From: Verrucomicrobiaceae bacterium
GTDB lineage: Bacteria > Verrucomicrobiota > Verrucomicrobiia > Opitutales > Intestinicryptomonadaceae
Assembly: GCA_015061955.1 (NCBI GenBank)
Contig: SUVO01000012.1
Coordinates: 35,282 to 99,281 of the forward strand
DNA length: 64,000 nucleotides
Direction: 5' to 3'
The stretch's first letter is position 1. Every line of letters begins with the position of its first letter. Positions 54,146 through 62,319 of the stretch are shown one piece after another. The position numbers and the translations under genes were made by a program. The notes below the pieces were generated by a model. It ran no database searches, was not told the DNA's origin, and saw only the letters and a list, made by a program, of their open reading frames with translations.

Positions 54146-55177
54146 ATGAAAAATAGTGTAAATTCTCTTGCAATAGGTATGTTTGTTTTAGGTGCAGCGT
54201 TGCTTACGGTTGCAGCTGTTATAATATTTGGTGCAGCTAAATTCTTTGAAGACGATCAATATTTTGCATCGCGTTTTACAGAAACTGTTAATGGATTAGA
54301 TGTTGGGGCTCCTGTAAAATTCAAAGGGGTGAAAATTGGTAAGGTTGAACGTATTTCAATAGGTTCGCCAAGTAAGAATAAAATACTACAGGTTCAAGAC
54401 AGAAAAGATGAAGATGTTGTTGTTGTGTTTTATTCAATAGATTTAAATTTGTTAAAACGTAGAATGCGTGAAACTGGCAGTGAATCGGGCTTGGATTGGA
54501 TAAAAGAACAAATTAAAGGTGGTTTGCGCGCAAAGTTGAATTATCAGAGCATTGTAACAGGTATGCTCTATTTGGAGCTCGACTATTTTGCCGAAGCCAA
54601 TAAAGAATTGGTAATATACGAAACCACTCGCTTTATAGGTATTCCAAGTGAATCTTCTGGATTGAGCGAATTGATGAAGTCGATGCAAGATTCTATTGCA
54701 AAGATATCAACAATCAATTTTAAGGAAATTTGTGAAAATGCCAATAAGCTGATTGTAAATTTAAATCAGAAAATAACAGATATCGATACTAAATCTTTGA
54801 GTGATGGTGCAAAAGGTGTAATGGCAAAAACCGATGTATTGTTAGATAATACAAATAATACTATTGTAAAAGGTGGTGTTTTACTTGATAACGCCAATAA
54901 TACTGTAGCTTCAGCCGATGTGTTCATAAAAAATACCGATAAAAATTTGACACAACTTTCAAACGATATTAGAAAAACGCTTGATGGTATTGATAAACTT
55001 ACTAATAATTTAGATTCCATGACATCTTCTACATCACCGTTGCGTTTCGAACTTGCAACTTTGCTTCGTTCGCTCAATGCATCGATGAATTCAATATCAA
55101 ATTTAACCGAATATTTACAGCGTAATCCAAACTCACTTTTGACAGGTAAATCGCAATTAAAATCAAAGGAAAAATAA
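54146..55177 (+). CDS. mlaD: MlaD-type MCE-domain lipid-binding protein
   Basis: 343 aa: an N-terminal membrane anchor (~8-30), an MCE domain with TVNGLDVGAPVKFKGVKIGKV (residues ~48-68), and a long helical C-terminal half (~170-330) with repeated NTNNT and DNANNT-type segments. E. coli MlaD is 183 aa; the longer tail resembles PqiB/YebT or plant TGD2-like forms that may build a longer tunnel. It follows mlaF by 23 nt. Confidence 0.9.
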   Translation: MKNSVNSLAIGMFVLGAALLTVAAVIIFGAAKFFEDDQYFASRFTETVNGLDVGAPVKFKGVKIGKVERISIGSPSKNKILQVQDRKDEDVVVVFYSIDLNLLKRRMRETGSESGLDWIKEQIKGGLRAKLNYQSIVTGMLYLELDYFAEANKELVIYETTRFIGIPSESSGLSELMKSMQDSIAKISTINFKEICENANKLIVNLNQKITDIDTKSLSDGAKGVMAKTDVLLDNTNNTIVKGGVLLDNANNTVASADVFIKNTDKNLTQLSNDIRKTLDGIDKLTNNLDSMTSSTSPLRFELATLLRSLNASMNSISNLTEYLQRNPNSLLTGKSQLKSKEK

Positions 55178-55180
55178 TAT

Positions 55181-55753
55181 ATGAAATACATTTCAATTTT
55201 TACATTGTTTGCAGTTTGCACTCTATTGAGTGGATGCTTGGGCGATGTACTTGATCCTAAAGAAGACCCAACAACATTCTATACAATAAAAAATTTACCT
55301 GCCGAAAAAACTTCTGATTTTGATGGAAGCGTTGGTATAAATTTTGTTGCATCGGGATATTTAACACGTTCGCAAATAACTTCGTTGAATAAAGATTCAA
55401 CAGTGCGTATATCTGAGTTTAATCGTTGGGTGGAAATTCCTGAAAATTTGCTTGCTCGTGCATTTGCAACAGCAGTAGCAAAAAATGCACCTAAAGCAAC
55501 AGTGTTCTTGTATCCAGAAATATCGTGCCTTGATGGAAAACATTGCGATGTGCGAATTACTATTACCGATTGTATTGGTTCAATAAATGGAACTTTGAAT
55601 TTTTCGGGACGTTGGATTGTTATAAAAAATGGCAAAGGAAAAGCCTATAACTTTAATAAAACAGTTTCTTCTGGTAAGGGATATTCTGGATATGTAGACG
55701 CTATATCTAAGTGTATTGCAGAGGTGTCGGCAGAAATTGCAAAATCAATTTAA
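55181..55753 (+). CDS. ABC-type transport auxiliary lipoprotein (PqiC-like)
   Basis: 190 aa with a lipoprotein signal (MKYISIFTLFAVCTLLSGC). The following pattern FYTIKNLP ... YLTRSQIT ... EFNRWVEIPENLLARAFA is that of the PqiC/YmbA auxiliary family. In E. coli pqiC is an outer-membrane lipoprotein that caps the PqiB tunnel. It starts 3 nt after the MCE-protein stop, so it is the fourth gene of the lipid-transport operon and could play the part that MlaC or MlaA have elsewhere. Confidence 0.82.
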   Translation: MKYISIFTLFAVCTLLSGCLGDVLDPKEDPTTFYTIKNLPAEKTSDFDGSVGINFVASGYLTRSQITSLNKDSTVRISEFNRWVEIPENLLARAFATAVAKNAPKATVFLYPEISCLDGKHCDVRITITDCIGSINGTLNFSGRWIVIKNGKGKAYNFNKTVSSGKGYSGYVDAISKCIAEVSAEIAKSI

Positions 55754-55772
55754 CCATAAAAAAAGAATAGAT

Positions 55773-56681
55773 ATGAAAAGTGTATTATTGTTTTCGGGTC
55801 AAGGGGCGCAACGCGTCGGTATGGCAAAAACATTGTATGAAAATTTCGACTCTGTAAAGTCGTTGTTCGATAGAGCCGATGAAACGTTGGGCTATAAGCT
55901 CTCGCAAATTTGTTTCGAGGGGCCAAATGAAGAATTAACTAAAACTAATGTTTGTCAGCCTGCACTCTATTTGCACGGATTTGCAGTAGTTGAAGTTCTA
56001 AAAGAAAAGGGAATGCTTGGCGATGTAGTATCGGCAATCGGGTTGTCGTTGGGCGAGCTTACTGCACACGCTTTCGCAGGTACATACTCGTTTGAAACTG
56101 GTTTGAAAATTGTTGAGGAACGTGGTCGGTTAATGCAATTAGCATGCGATGCATCTAAGGGAGCTATGGCAAGCTTTATAGGTGCAACTGCCGAACAAGT
56201 GAAAGAATATTGCGATGAGTTTGATATTGATATGTCGAATCTCAATTGCCCAGGACAAGTTGTAATTTCTGGTCAAGCCGAGAAAATACAAGCAGCAGTT
56301 GCTGCTGCAAAAGAACGTAAATCATTTAAAATGGTTGTTCCTTTACAAGTTGCAGGTGCATACCATAGTCGATTGATGAAACCTGCTCAGGTTGAGTTTG
56401 AAAAATTCCTTTCGGGTATCGAATTCAAAAAGCCATCAGTAAAAGTTTTCACAAACGTAACTGGTCAAGAAGTTAGCGATCCAGAAGAAATAAAGAAAAT
56501 GCTCGTAAGTCAGGTGGTAAGTACTGTTCGTTGGGAAGATTGCGTAAGGGCATCGGCTCAGTTGGGGGCAGAACAGTTCTACGAATGTGGTCCTGGCGCC
56601 GTATTGGGTGGTATGCTCAAACGTATCGACAGAGCTTTGCCTGTTAAGAGTTTGGCAGAAATTGATGATTTTGATAAATAA
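55773..56681 (+). CDS. fabD: Malonyl-CoA:ACP transacylase
   Basis: 302 aa from the ATG at 55773 (MKSVLLFSGQGAQRVGMAKT). It loads malonyl groups onto acyl carrier protein for fatty acid synthesis. Active-site Ser is in IGLSLGELTAHAF; most FabD proteins have GHSLGE, so His is Leu here, a known variant. The partner His is in VAGAYHSRLM and the Arg/Gln segments are GSQ-like FSGQGAQ and EERGRLMQ. It is 19 nt after the auxiliary lipoprotein gene, perhaps co-transcribed. A hairpin follows. Confidence 0.94.
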   Translation: MKSVLLFSGQGAQRVGMAKTLYENFDSVKSLFDRADETLGYKLSQICFEGPNEELTKTNVCQPALYLHGFAVVEVLKEKGMLGDVVSAIGLSLGELTAHAFAGTYSFETGLKIVEERGRLMQLACDASKGAMASFIGATAEQVKEYCDEFDIDMSNLNCPGQVVISGQAEKIQAAVAAAKERKSFKMVVPLQVAGAYHSRLMKPAQVEFEKFLSGIEFKKPSVKVFTNVTGQEVSDPEEIKKMLVSQVVSTVRWEDCVRASAQLGAEQFYECGPGAVLGGMLKRIDRALPVKSLAEIDDFDK

Positions 56682-56690
56682 TCTTTGATT

Positions 56691-56722
56691 AAACCACCGT
56701 TTTTATACGGTGGTTTAGTTTG
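56691..56722 (+). terminator. Hairpin after fabD
   Basis: AAACCACCGT (56691-56700), loop TTTTAT, ACGGTGGTTT (56707-56716). The T run is short, so efficiency may be low. Confidence 0.6.
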
Positions 56723-56729
56723 TTGTGTT

Positions 56730-57236
56730 ATGCGTAAAGTTTTAAGTTTAATTTTTTTGTTGTTATCTACAACGCTTGTGCAGGCGTTTTCGCCTTCGTT
56801 ATTAACTGGAAGTATGGACGAAACTTTTTACTCGCAAAAAGGTCCAGTATTTCGAGTGGTGTATGATTCTTTTGATGTTTTAAAATATACACAAATAATG
56901 AAAGTAAAGGTGCCTACTAACATTCGTTTAAATAATCTGAAAATATGGGTAACAACTTATAACATAACTCGAAACGAGTTGAATTTGGCTAAAACAAAAA
57001 TTCCTTTTACTATAAATGCATCGCCATTTATGTTGGTTTTAAATGGTAAAAATAGAAAAGTTGTCTTTAAAGCCAATTCTGCAACGCTTACTCCAATAAA
57101 TACAATATCGCTAAAAGGTAATATTACTCTGATTACTAAAACAACTACAAAATTAGGTGATTCTGCCCAGTTGTCGTTAGAAGGTGATATGTTGATATTT
57201 TCGTGTGGAGACCAAAAAATAGCTTTGAAATTTTAA
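56730..57236 (+). CDS. Hypothetical exported protein
   Basis: 168 aa from the ATG at 56730, chosen because it begins a Sec signal (MRKVLSLIFLLLSTTLVQA) and lies just past the fabD hairpin; the frame is open from 56685. The mature part is rich in beta-type sequence (MKVKVPTNIRLNNLKIWV, TLTPINTISLKGNITLIT) with no motif I recognise. It stands 35 nt upstream of a secreted glycosidase gene. Confidence 0.6.
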   Translation: MRKVLSLIFLLLSTTLVQAFSPSLLTGSMDETFYSQKGPVFRVVYDSFDVLKYTQIMKVKVPTNIRLNNLKIWVTTYNITRNELNLAKTKIPFTINASPFMLVLNGKNRKVVFKANSATLTPINTISLKGNITLITKTTTKLGDSAQLSLEGDMLIFSCGDQKIALKF

Positions 57237-57271
57237 ATGAGTCATTGATTTTTTAATATTAAATTTGTGAT

Positions 57272-59458
57272 ATGAAAATTATAAAAAGTTTTTTTGTGAG
57301 TTGTGTATTGTTCTGTTCATCGGTTTTTGCAACAGAAAATTTGAAAATTCAAAATGAACACTTTAAGGTTGAATATAAAAAACCAAATGTGGTTGTGTGC
57401 GATGTTGTGGGTAAACCATTTTTTGAACTTGGTAAGGTGCATCTATATTATGCAGGTTGTTTTGGCGATATAAAAAAAGTTGAAGTTATTGATAATACAT
57501 CGTTGCGTCTTATTTATACAATTAAGAAACGTGCCGATGTTACAATGGAGACTATCTTGAAGTTGAAAGGATATGATATATTACTTTCGTACAAAATTTC
57601 AGGACCAGAAAAATTCAATAAACGTTTAGAAGGTATTACTCAGTATATTTTAAAAACAAAATCAAGTAATTTGAATATAAATAAAGATGTATTCAAACAT
57701 GGTGTGTGGACTCGTGTTGAAGGTGGTACTTCGTATGAAAAACGTGGTGCATATTGTAAAGTATTTTCGGTCGATAATACAATGTTTGCGGTCAAAATTA
57801 CAGGAAATCATTATTATTGTAGGGGCGAACGTTGTACTGCAGGTTTGAAAATTGAAGGGAATAATGTTGTTGGAAGTTTGTGTATAAATAGCTTCGATGG
57901 GTACCGAGATTTTGAGGCTGTTAGTGCCATTGATAAACAAGATTATGCTGTGAAAATTTCAACTGAAAAACCTTTCAATATTTTTGAAGGTGGTTCACCT
58001 TGTTTCAAGGTAGATGTGTCTTCGGTATCGTTGCAAAAAAATGGTAAATTAAATGTAAAAGCTTATGATTTTGATGGAAAACTTGTTTGTAATTTTGAAA
58101 AAGATTTAGATTTTTCAAAAAAACGTGATTATTCTAAAGTTTTCAATTTACCAGCCGATAAACGCAATATTTTCTTTGTAGATGCATCGATGAAAAATAG
58201 TGAAGGTGTTGAATGTTTTACGCGCACAAATATTGCAATTTTACCACCACATAAATATAAGAATATCGAGACTTCTCGCTTGGGTATAAGTGGAAATTTC
58301 AAAATTCAAGATTATCCAGAAATTGCAAAATTGTGGAATAGATTGGGTATTCGCTTAAATCGGAGTGGCGATAATACTAAAACAAAACCTTTGGGCGTTA
58401 TAAGCTTCTTGGGTGCTGGAGCTAATCCCGATGTACCTTTTGATGAAAAGAAACATATCCCCGAAATAAATAAAATATTAGATAAACTTGAACAAACTAA
58501 AGCACCTTGGTTGGAGTTTGGTAACGAGTGGTCAACATCGGGAAAAGCTCGCCGAGATATGAAACTAAAGTTTGCCAGAGCTCAAAATTATGCAAAGTGG
58601 TTGCGAGCAATAAGAGCTGAAATGCAAAAACGAGGTATGAATAATGTTAAGATTATGTCGGTTGCAACAGGAGGAGCAGGGGGCGATACTAAGTTTTATC
58701 AGATGCTTTACGACCTCGGTATTTGGGATTTGATGGATGCTATGTGCTTTCATCCTGGTCGTGGATACTGGACTGCCGATAAAACTGGTGGTGGTTGGAC
58801 ATATCTCGGTGGTGTTCAAAATATGAAAAAGAAAATAAAAGAGCTTGGTGAAAAACCATTGTTCTTAACCGAAGTGTATGCAGCGTGTCAGCCAAATGTA
58901 TATTGGTGCGATTCGTATCGTTCGGCAGCCGATAATTTGATGTTGTCGGTTGTGTATGGTTATGTTGAAGATATTGCAGGTATCTTCTTGTTTAAATTCA
59001 ACGATGGTATTTCTTGGGATATAAATGGCGTAAATGAAAAAGATAGAGAATGGCATTATGGTATAATGTTGCGCGATTTCTCGCCTAAACCTTCTATGAT
59101 GGCATGTGCAACAGTTGCAGAACATTTAGATGGTGCTAAGTTTGTTAGAGTTATAAATTTCGACAATTCTACATTGAAAGCTTGCGAGTTTTCATCGCAA
59201 CGCGGAACGTTCCATGTAGTTTATGATAGAAAAGATGGTTATGCTCATATGAAATTTAAGGTTGGTGATAACCTTGTTCATAAAGAACCATGGATAAACA
59301 CTTGGAAATCGCATGTAGAACACGAGTTTTCTACTTTAAAGAAAAACGTGTATACATACGATGTAATAGGCAGAGAACGAAAACTTAAAACTAAAAATGG
59401 TAAAGTTAAATTAACTTTGAATGGTTCGCCAACAATTGTTTATGGCTTAAGTTTTTAA
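57272..59458 (+). CDS. Secreted glycosidase-like protein, clan A type, family not assigned
   Basis: 728 aa with a Sec signal (MKIIKSFFVSCVLFCSSVFA). Residues ~20-330 are beta-rich accessory domains; the C-terminal half looks like a TIM barrel. PWLEFGNEWSTSGKA holds a candidate acid/base Glu419 after Asn, and KPLFLTEVYA the candidate nucleophile Glu534, as in GH-A enzymes; DAMCFHPGRG lies between them. The layout is like GH39/GH5-type proteins but I cannot place the family. It would act on extracellular or periplasmic glycans. The stretch after it holds the rpsO leader. Confidence 0.65.
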   Translation: MKIIKSFFVSCVLFCSSVFATENLKIQNEHFKVEYKKPNVVVCDVVGKPFFELGKVHLYYAGCFGDIKKVEVIDNTSLRLIYTIKKRADVTMETILKLKGYDILLSYKISGPEKFNKRLEGITQYILKTKSSNLNINKDVFKHGVWTRVEGGTSYEKRGAYCKVFSVDNTMFAVKITGNHYYCRGERCTAGLKIEGNNVVGSLCINSFDGYRDFEAVSAIDKQDYAVKISTEKPFNIFEGGSPCFKVDVSSVSLQKNGKLNVKAYDFDGKLVCNFEKDLDFSKKRDYSKVFNLPADKRNIFFVDASMKNSEGVECFTRTNIAILPPHKYKNIETSRLGISGNFKIQDYPEIAKLWNRLGIRLNRSGDNTKTKPLGVISFLGAGANPDVPFDEKKHIPEINKILDKLEQTKAPWLEFGNEWSTSGKARRDMKLKFARAQNYAKWLRAIRAEMQKRGMNNVKIMSVATGGAGGDTKFYQMLYDLGIWDLMDAMCFHPGRGYWTADKTGGGWTYLGGVQNMKKKIKELGEKPLFLTEVYAACQPNVYWCDSYRSAADNLMLSVVYGYVEDIAGIFLFKFNDGISWDINGVNEKDREWHYGIMLRDFSPKPSMMACATVAEHLDGAKFVRVINFDNSTLKACEFSSQRGTFHVVYDRKDGYAHMKFKVGDNLVHKEPWINTWKSHVEHEFSTLKKNVYTYDVIGRERKLKTKNGKVKLTLNGSPTIVYGLSF

Positions 59459-59529
59459 AAAAATATAAAAAACTGCTTGCTAAAGTTAAATAAATTATCA
59501 GTATATTATTTAATTGCGTCAGAAAAGCT

Positions 59530-59681
59530 TTCGCGTTTGTAAGGTGAAAATCTAACGGCGATGAACGGTTTTTCCGCAACACTTAGAATTTCTAAGTTAA
59601 GACGGTGGTTTGGGTGCGTAGCCGAAACCACGCAGAAAAGAGTTTTTCTGCCAAAAGTTGCGAGTATAGAAAGATATAAAA
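59530..59681 (+). promoter_or_regulatory. rpsO 5' leader with stacked hairpins
   Basis: The 223-nt gap before rpsO contains: CGG-TTTTT-CCG near 59566-59576; ACTTAG/CTAAGT (59581-59597 region); GTGGTTT (59605-59611) with AAACCAC (59625-59631), capped by GG/CC; and GCAGAAA (59632-59638) with TTTCTGC (59645-59651). The last two helices stack directly. S15 represses its own mRNA through such leaders in several phyla, so an autoregulatory site is likely, but the match to any known S15 motif is not established. Confidence 0.45.
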
Positions 59682-59954
59682 ATGTCAGCACATAATACAA
59701 TCGATAAACAAGCAATAATTAAAGAATACCGTCTCGACGATAAAGATACGGGTTCATGTGAAGTTCAGGTAGCTTTGTTGACTGCACGTATTGCACACCT
59801 CACAGCTCACCTTTCAACAAATAAGAAAGACTTCCATTCGCGTCGTGGTCTTATCGCTATGACAAGCCGTCGTAGAAAGTTGTTAGATTATCTCAAGCGT
59901 AATTCGCTTGAAAGATATAACGACCTCATTCAGCGCTTGAAGCTCCGTCGCTAA
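59682..59954 (+). CDS. rpsO: Ribosomal protein S15
   Basis: 90 aa, the normal size, with the family signature [25 protein letters not shown] and [12 protein letters not shown] in shorter overlapping parts. It binds 16S rRNA at a three-way junction in the small subunit. rpsO followed by pnp is a widely conserved pair. Confidence 0.98.
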   Translation: MSAHNTIDKQAIIKEYRLDDKDTGSCEVQVALLTARIAHLTAHLSTNKKDFHSRRGLIAMTSRRRKLLDYLKRNSLERYNDLIQRLKLRR

Positions 59955-59964
59955 TTGTCTTGTT

Positions 59965-60009
59965 AAGAGAGGGACAACATTGTGCGTGTCCCTCTTGTTT
60001 TTTTTTTGA
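59965..60009 (+). terminator. Terminator between rpsO and pnp
   Basis: AGAGGGACA (59968-59976) with TGTCCCTCT (59987-59995), then a ten-T run. pnp may be transcribed partly by readthrough; I see no clear promoter in 60010-60103. Confidence 0.85.
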
Positions 60010-60103
60010 AAAATTTGAATGCGTTATAAAAACGTGTTCGCAAAGAAACAGCTATAGGTAAAGTCCGATCCTTTCCGTAGCACATATAGAAAGAAAAGAA
60101 ATA

Positions 60104-62251
60104 ATGGAACAAAAATATAGTGTAGAGGTAGAAGACCTCGGAATACAAATCTCAACAGGAACAATTGCAAAACAAGCAAATGGTTCTGTTACAATAAGTA
60201 TGGGCGAAACAAATTTGCTCGTAAATGTTACAGCTGCAGGAGCTCTTAAAGATGGTCAGGATTTCTTCCCATTGACTGTTGATTACAGAGAAACTTACTC
60301 GGCAGCAGGTCGCTTCCCAGGTGGGTATTTCAAGCGTGAAGGCAGACCAAATGAAAAAGAAATTCTTACATCGCGTTTGTGCGACCGTCCGTTGCGCCCA
60401 CTTTTTCCAAAGGGTTTCATGAACGAAGTTCAAGTTATCGGTTTGCTCCTTTCGGCAGACATGGTAAATGATCCAGATATTTTGATGGTAAATGGTGCTT
60501 CGGCTGCATTGTTAATTTCTGATATTCCATGGAATGGTCCAATTGGTGGTATTCGCTTGGGCGAAATTGATGGCGAGTTTGTTGTAAATCCAACTCACGA
60601 ACAAATGCTCGATTCTACACTCGATCTCATCTATGTCGGTAATGAAAAAGAAATGATGATGATTGAAGGTTCAGCTGAGCAGTGCCCAGAAGAACGCTTT
60701 ATTGAAGCTTTGGAGTTTGCACAAGTTCAAATTCAGAAGATTATTGCAGCTCAACGCAAGCTTGCAGAACTTTGTGGAAAGCAGAAGAAAGAATTTCCTC
60801 TTATTATTTGCCCAGATGAAATTCTTAATATGTGCACAGAATACGTTGGTGGTCGCTTGTTGACTGCTGTATTCCAAGACAACAAATTGAAGCGTCAGGG
60901 CGATGTTGACGCACTCATGCAAGAAACTGCTGAGTATGTTAAGACAAAAGTTGGTGAAGAAAACTTCGATATGGCTCATATCAAGATGGCATTTGAAGTT
61001 CTTCAAGAAAAAGTATATCGCGATAATATTCTCGATAACGGAGCTCGTTGCGATGGTCGTGGTGTTGAAGATTTGCGTAAGATTTCTTGTGCAACAAACT
61101 TGTTGCCACGTGTACATGGTACTGCTTTGTTCTCGCGTGGTGAAACACAAGCATTGGTAATGACAACACTTGGTACAAGTCGTGATTATCAAGAATTAGA
61201 TGGTTTGACAGGTGGTACTAAGCAAAAGTCGTTCTTCTTGCACTACAACTTCCCACCATATTCAGTTGGTGAAACTGGTCGTTTTGGTTCGCCTGGTCGT
61301 CGCGAAATTGGTCATGGTAATCTTGCAGAACGTTCATTGTTGCCAGTTCTTCCATCTGAAGACGAGTTCCCATATGCAATCCGTTTGGTTTCTGAAATTA
61401 TGGAATCGAATGGTTCAACATCTATGGCATCGGTTTGTGGTGGTTGCTTGAGTTTGATGGATGCTGGTGTGCCAATCGAAACTCCAGTTGCAGGTATCTC
61501 GTGTGGCTTGGTAACACGCTTCGATGAAAACGGAAACCTTCTCAAGCACGTAGTTCTCACTGATATTATCGGTGCTGAAGACCACTTTGGCGATATGGAC
61601 TTCAAAATCTGTGGTACAAAGAATGGTATTACAGGCTTCCAGCTCGACCTCAAAATTCAAGGTCTTTCAATGGAAATTGCAAAAGAAGCAATCTATCGCA
61701 ATAAGGCTACTCGCGAAAAGATTTTGGGTATTATGCAAGAATGTATCGCAAAGCCAAATGAAGAACTTAAAGATTGTGCTCCACGCATTAAGGTTATGCA
61801 AATCGATCCAGAAAAAATCGGTGCACTCATTGGTCCTGGTGGTAAGAATATTCGCCGTATTGTTGAAGTTTCGGGTGCTCAAATTGACGTTGACGATGAA
61901 AACCCAGGTAGAGTTCTCATTTATGCAACAGGTGCTGAAAGTATGAAGCGTGCTGTATTTGAAGTTGAGCTTGTAACAGGCGAAATCGAAGTTGGTAAAA
62001 CTTATCGTGGTATTGTTCGTTCGATTAAGGAATTTGGTGCATTTGTTGAATGCTTGCCAGGTAAAGAAGGCTTGGTACACATTTCAGAACTTGCCGACTT
62101 CCGTGTAAACAAGACTGAAGACGTTTGCAAACTTGGCGATGAAATGTTTGTAAAGTGCATTGGTATTGACGACAAGGGCAGAGTAAAGCTTTCACGCAGA
62201 GCTGCTTTATGCGAGCAACGTGGTGAACCTTACGAACCTAAATCGAAATAA
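60104..62251 (+). CDS. pnp: Polynucleotide phosphorylase
   Basis: 715 aa, full length. Two RNase PH domains ([33 protein letters not shown]; catalytic core [19 protein letters not shown]), then a KH domain with [14 protein letters not shown] (~560-575) and a C-terminal S1 domain ([20 protein letters not shown]). It degrades RNA 3' to 5' with phosphate in the cytosol. It follows rpsO as usual and has its own terminator. Confidence 0.98.
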   Translation: MEQKYSVEVEDLGIQISTGTIAKQANGSVTISMGETNLLVNVTAAGALKDGQDFFPLTVDYRETYSAAGRFPGGYFKREGRPNEKEILTSRLCDRPLRPLFPKGFMNEVQVIGLLLSADMVNDPDILMVNGASAALLISDIPWNGPIGGIRLGEIDGEFVVNPTHEQMLDSTLDLIYVGNEKEMMMIEGSAEQCPEERFIEALEFAQVQIQKIIAAQRKLAELCGKQKKEFPLIICPDEILNMCTEYVGGRLLTAVFQDNKLKRQGDVDALMQETAEYVKTKVGEENFDMAHIKMAFEVLQEKVYRDNILDNGARCDGRGVEDLRKISCATNLLPRVHGTALFSRGETQALVMTTLGTSRDYQELDGLTGGTKQKSFFLHYNFPPYSVGETGRFGSPGRREIGHGNLAERSLLPVLPSEDEFPYAIRLVSEIMESNGSTSMASVCGGCLSLMDAGVPIETPVAGISCGLVTRFDENGNLLKHVVLTDIIGAEDHFGDMDFKICGTKNGITGFQLDLKIQGLSMEIAKEAIYRNKATREKILGIMQECIAKPNEELKDCAPRIKVMQIDPEKIGALIGPGGKNIRRIVEVSGAQIDVDDENPGRVLIYATGAESMKRAVFEVELVTGEIEVGKTYRGIVRSIKEFGAFVECLPGKEGLVHISELADFRVNKTEDVCKLGDEMFVKCIGIDDKGRVKLSRRAALCEQRGEPYEPKSK

Positions 62252-62275
62252 TACTTTATAGGTTTTATAAATAAT

Positions 62276-62310
62276 AAAGGCATTCCGTTTGGAATGCCTT
62301 TTGTTTTTTT
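62276..62310 (+). terminator. Terminator after pnp
   Basis: AAAGGCATTCC (62276-62286), loop GTTT, GGAATGCCTTT, T run. Confidence 0.85.
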
Positions 62311-62319
62311 TTAATTGGT

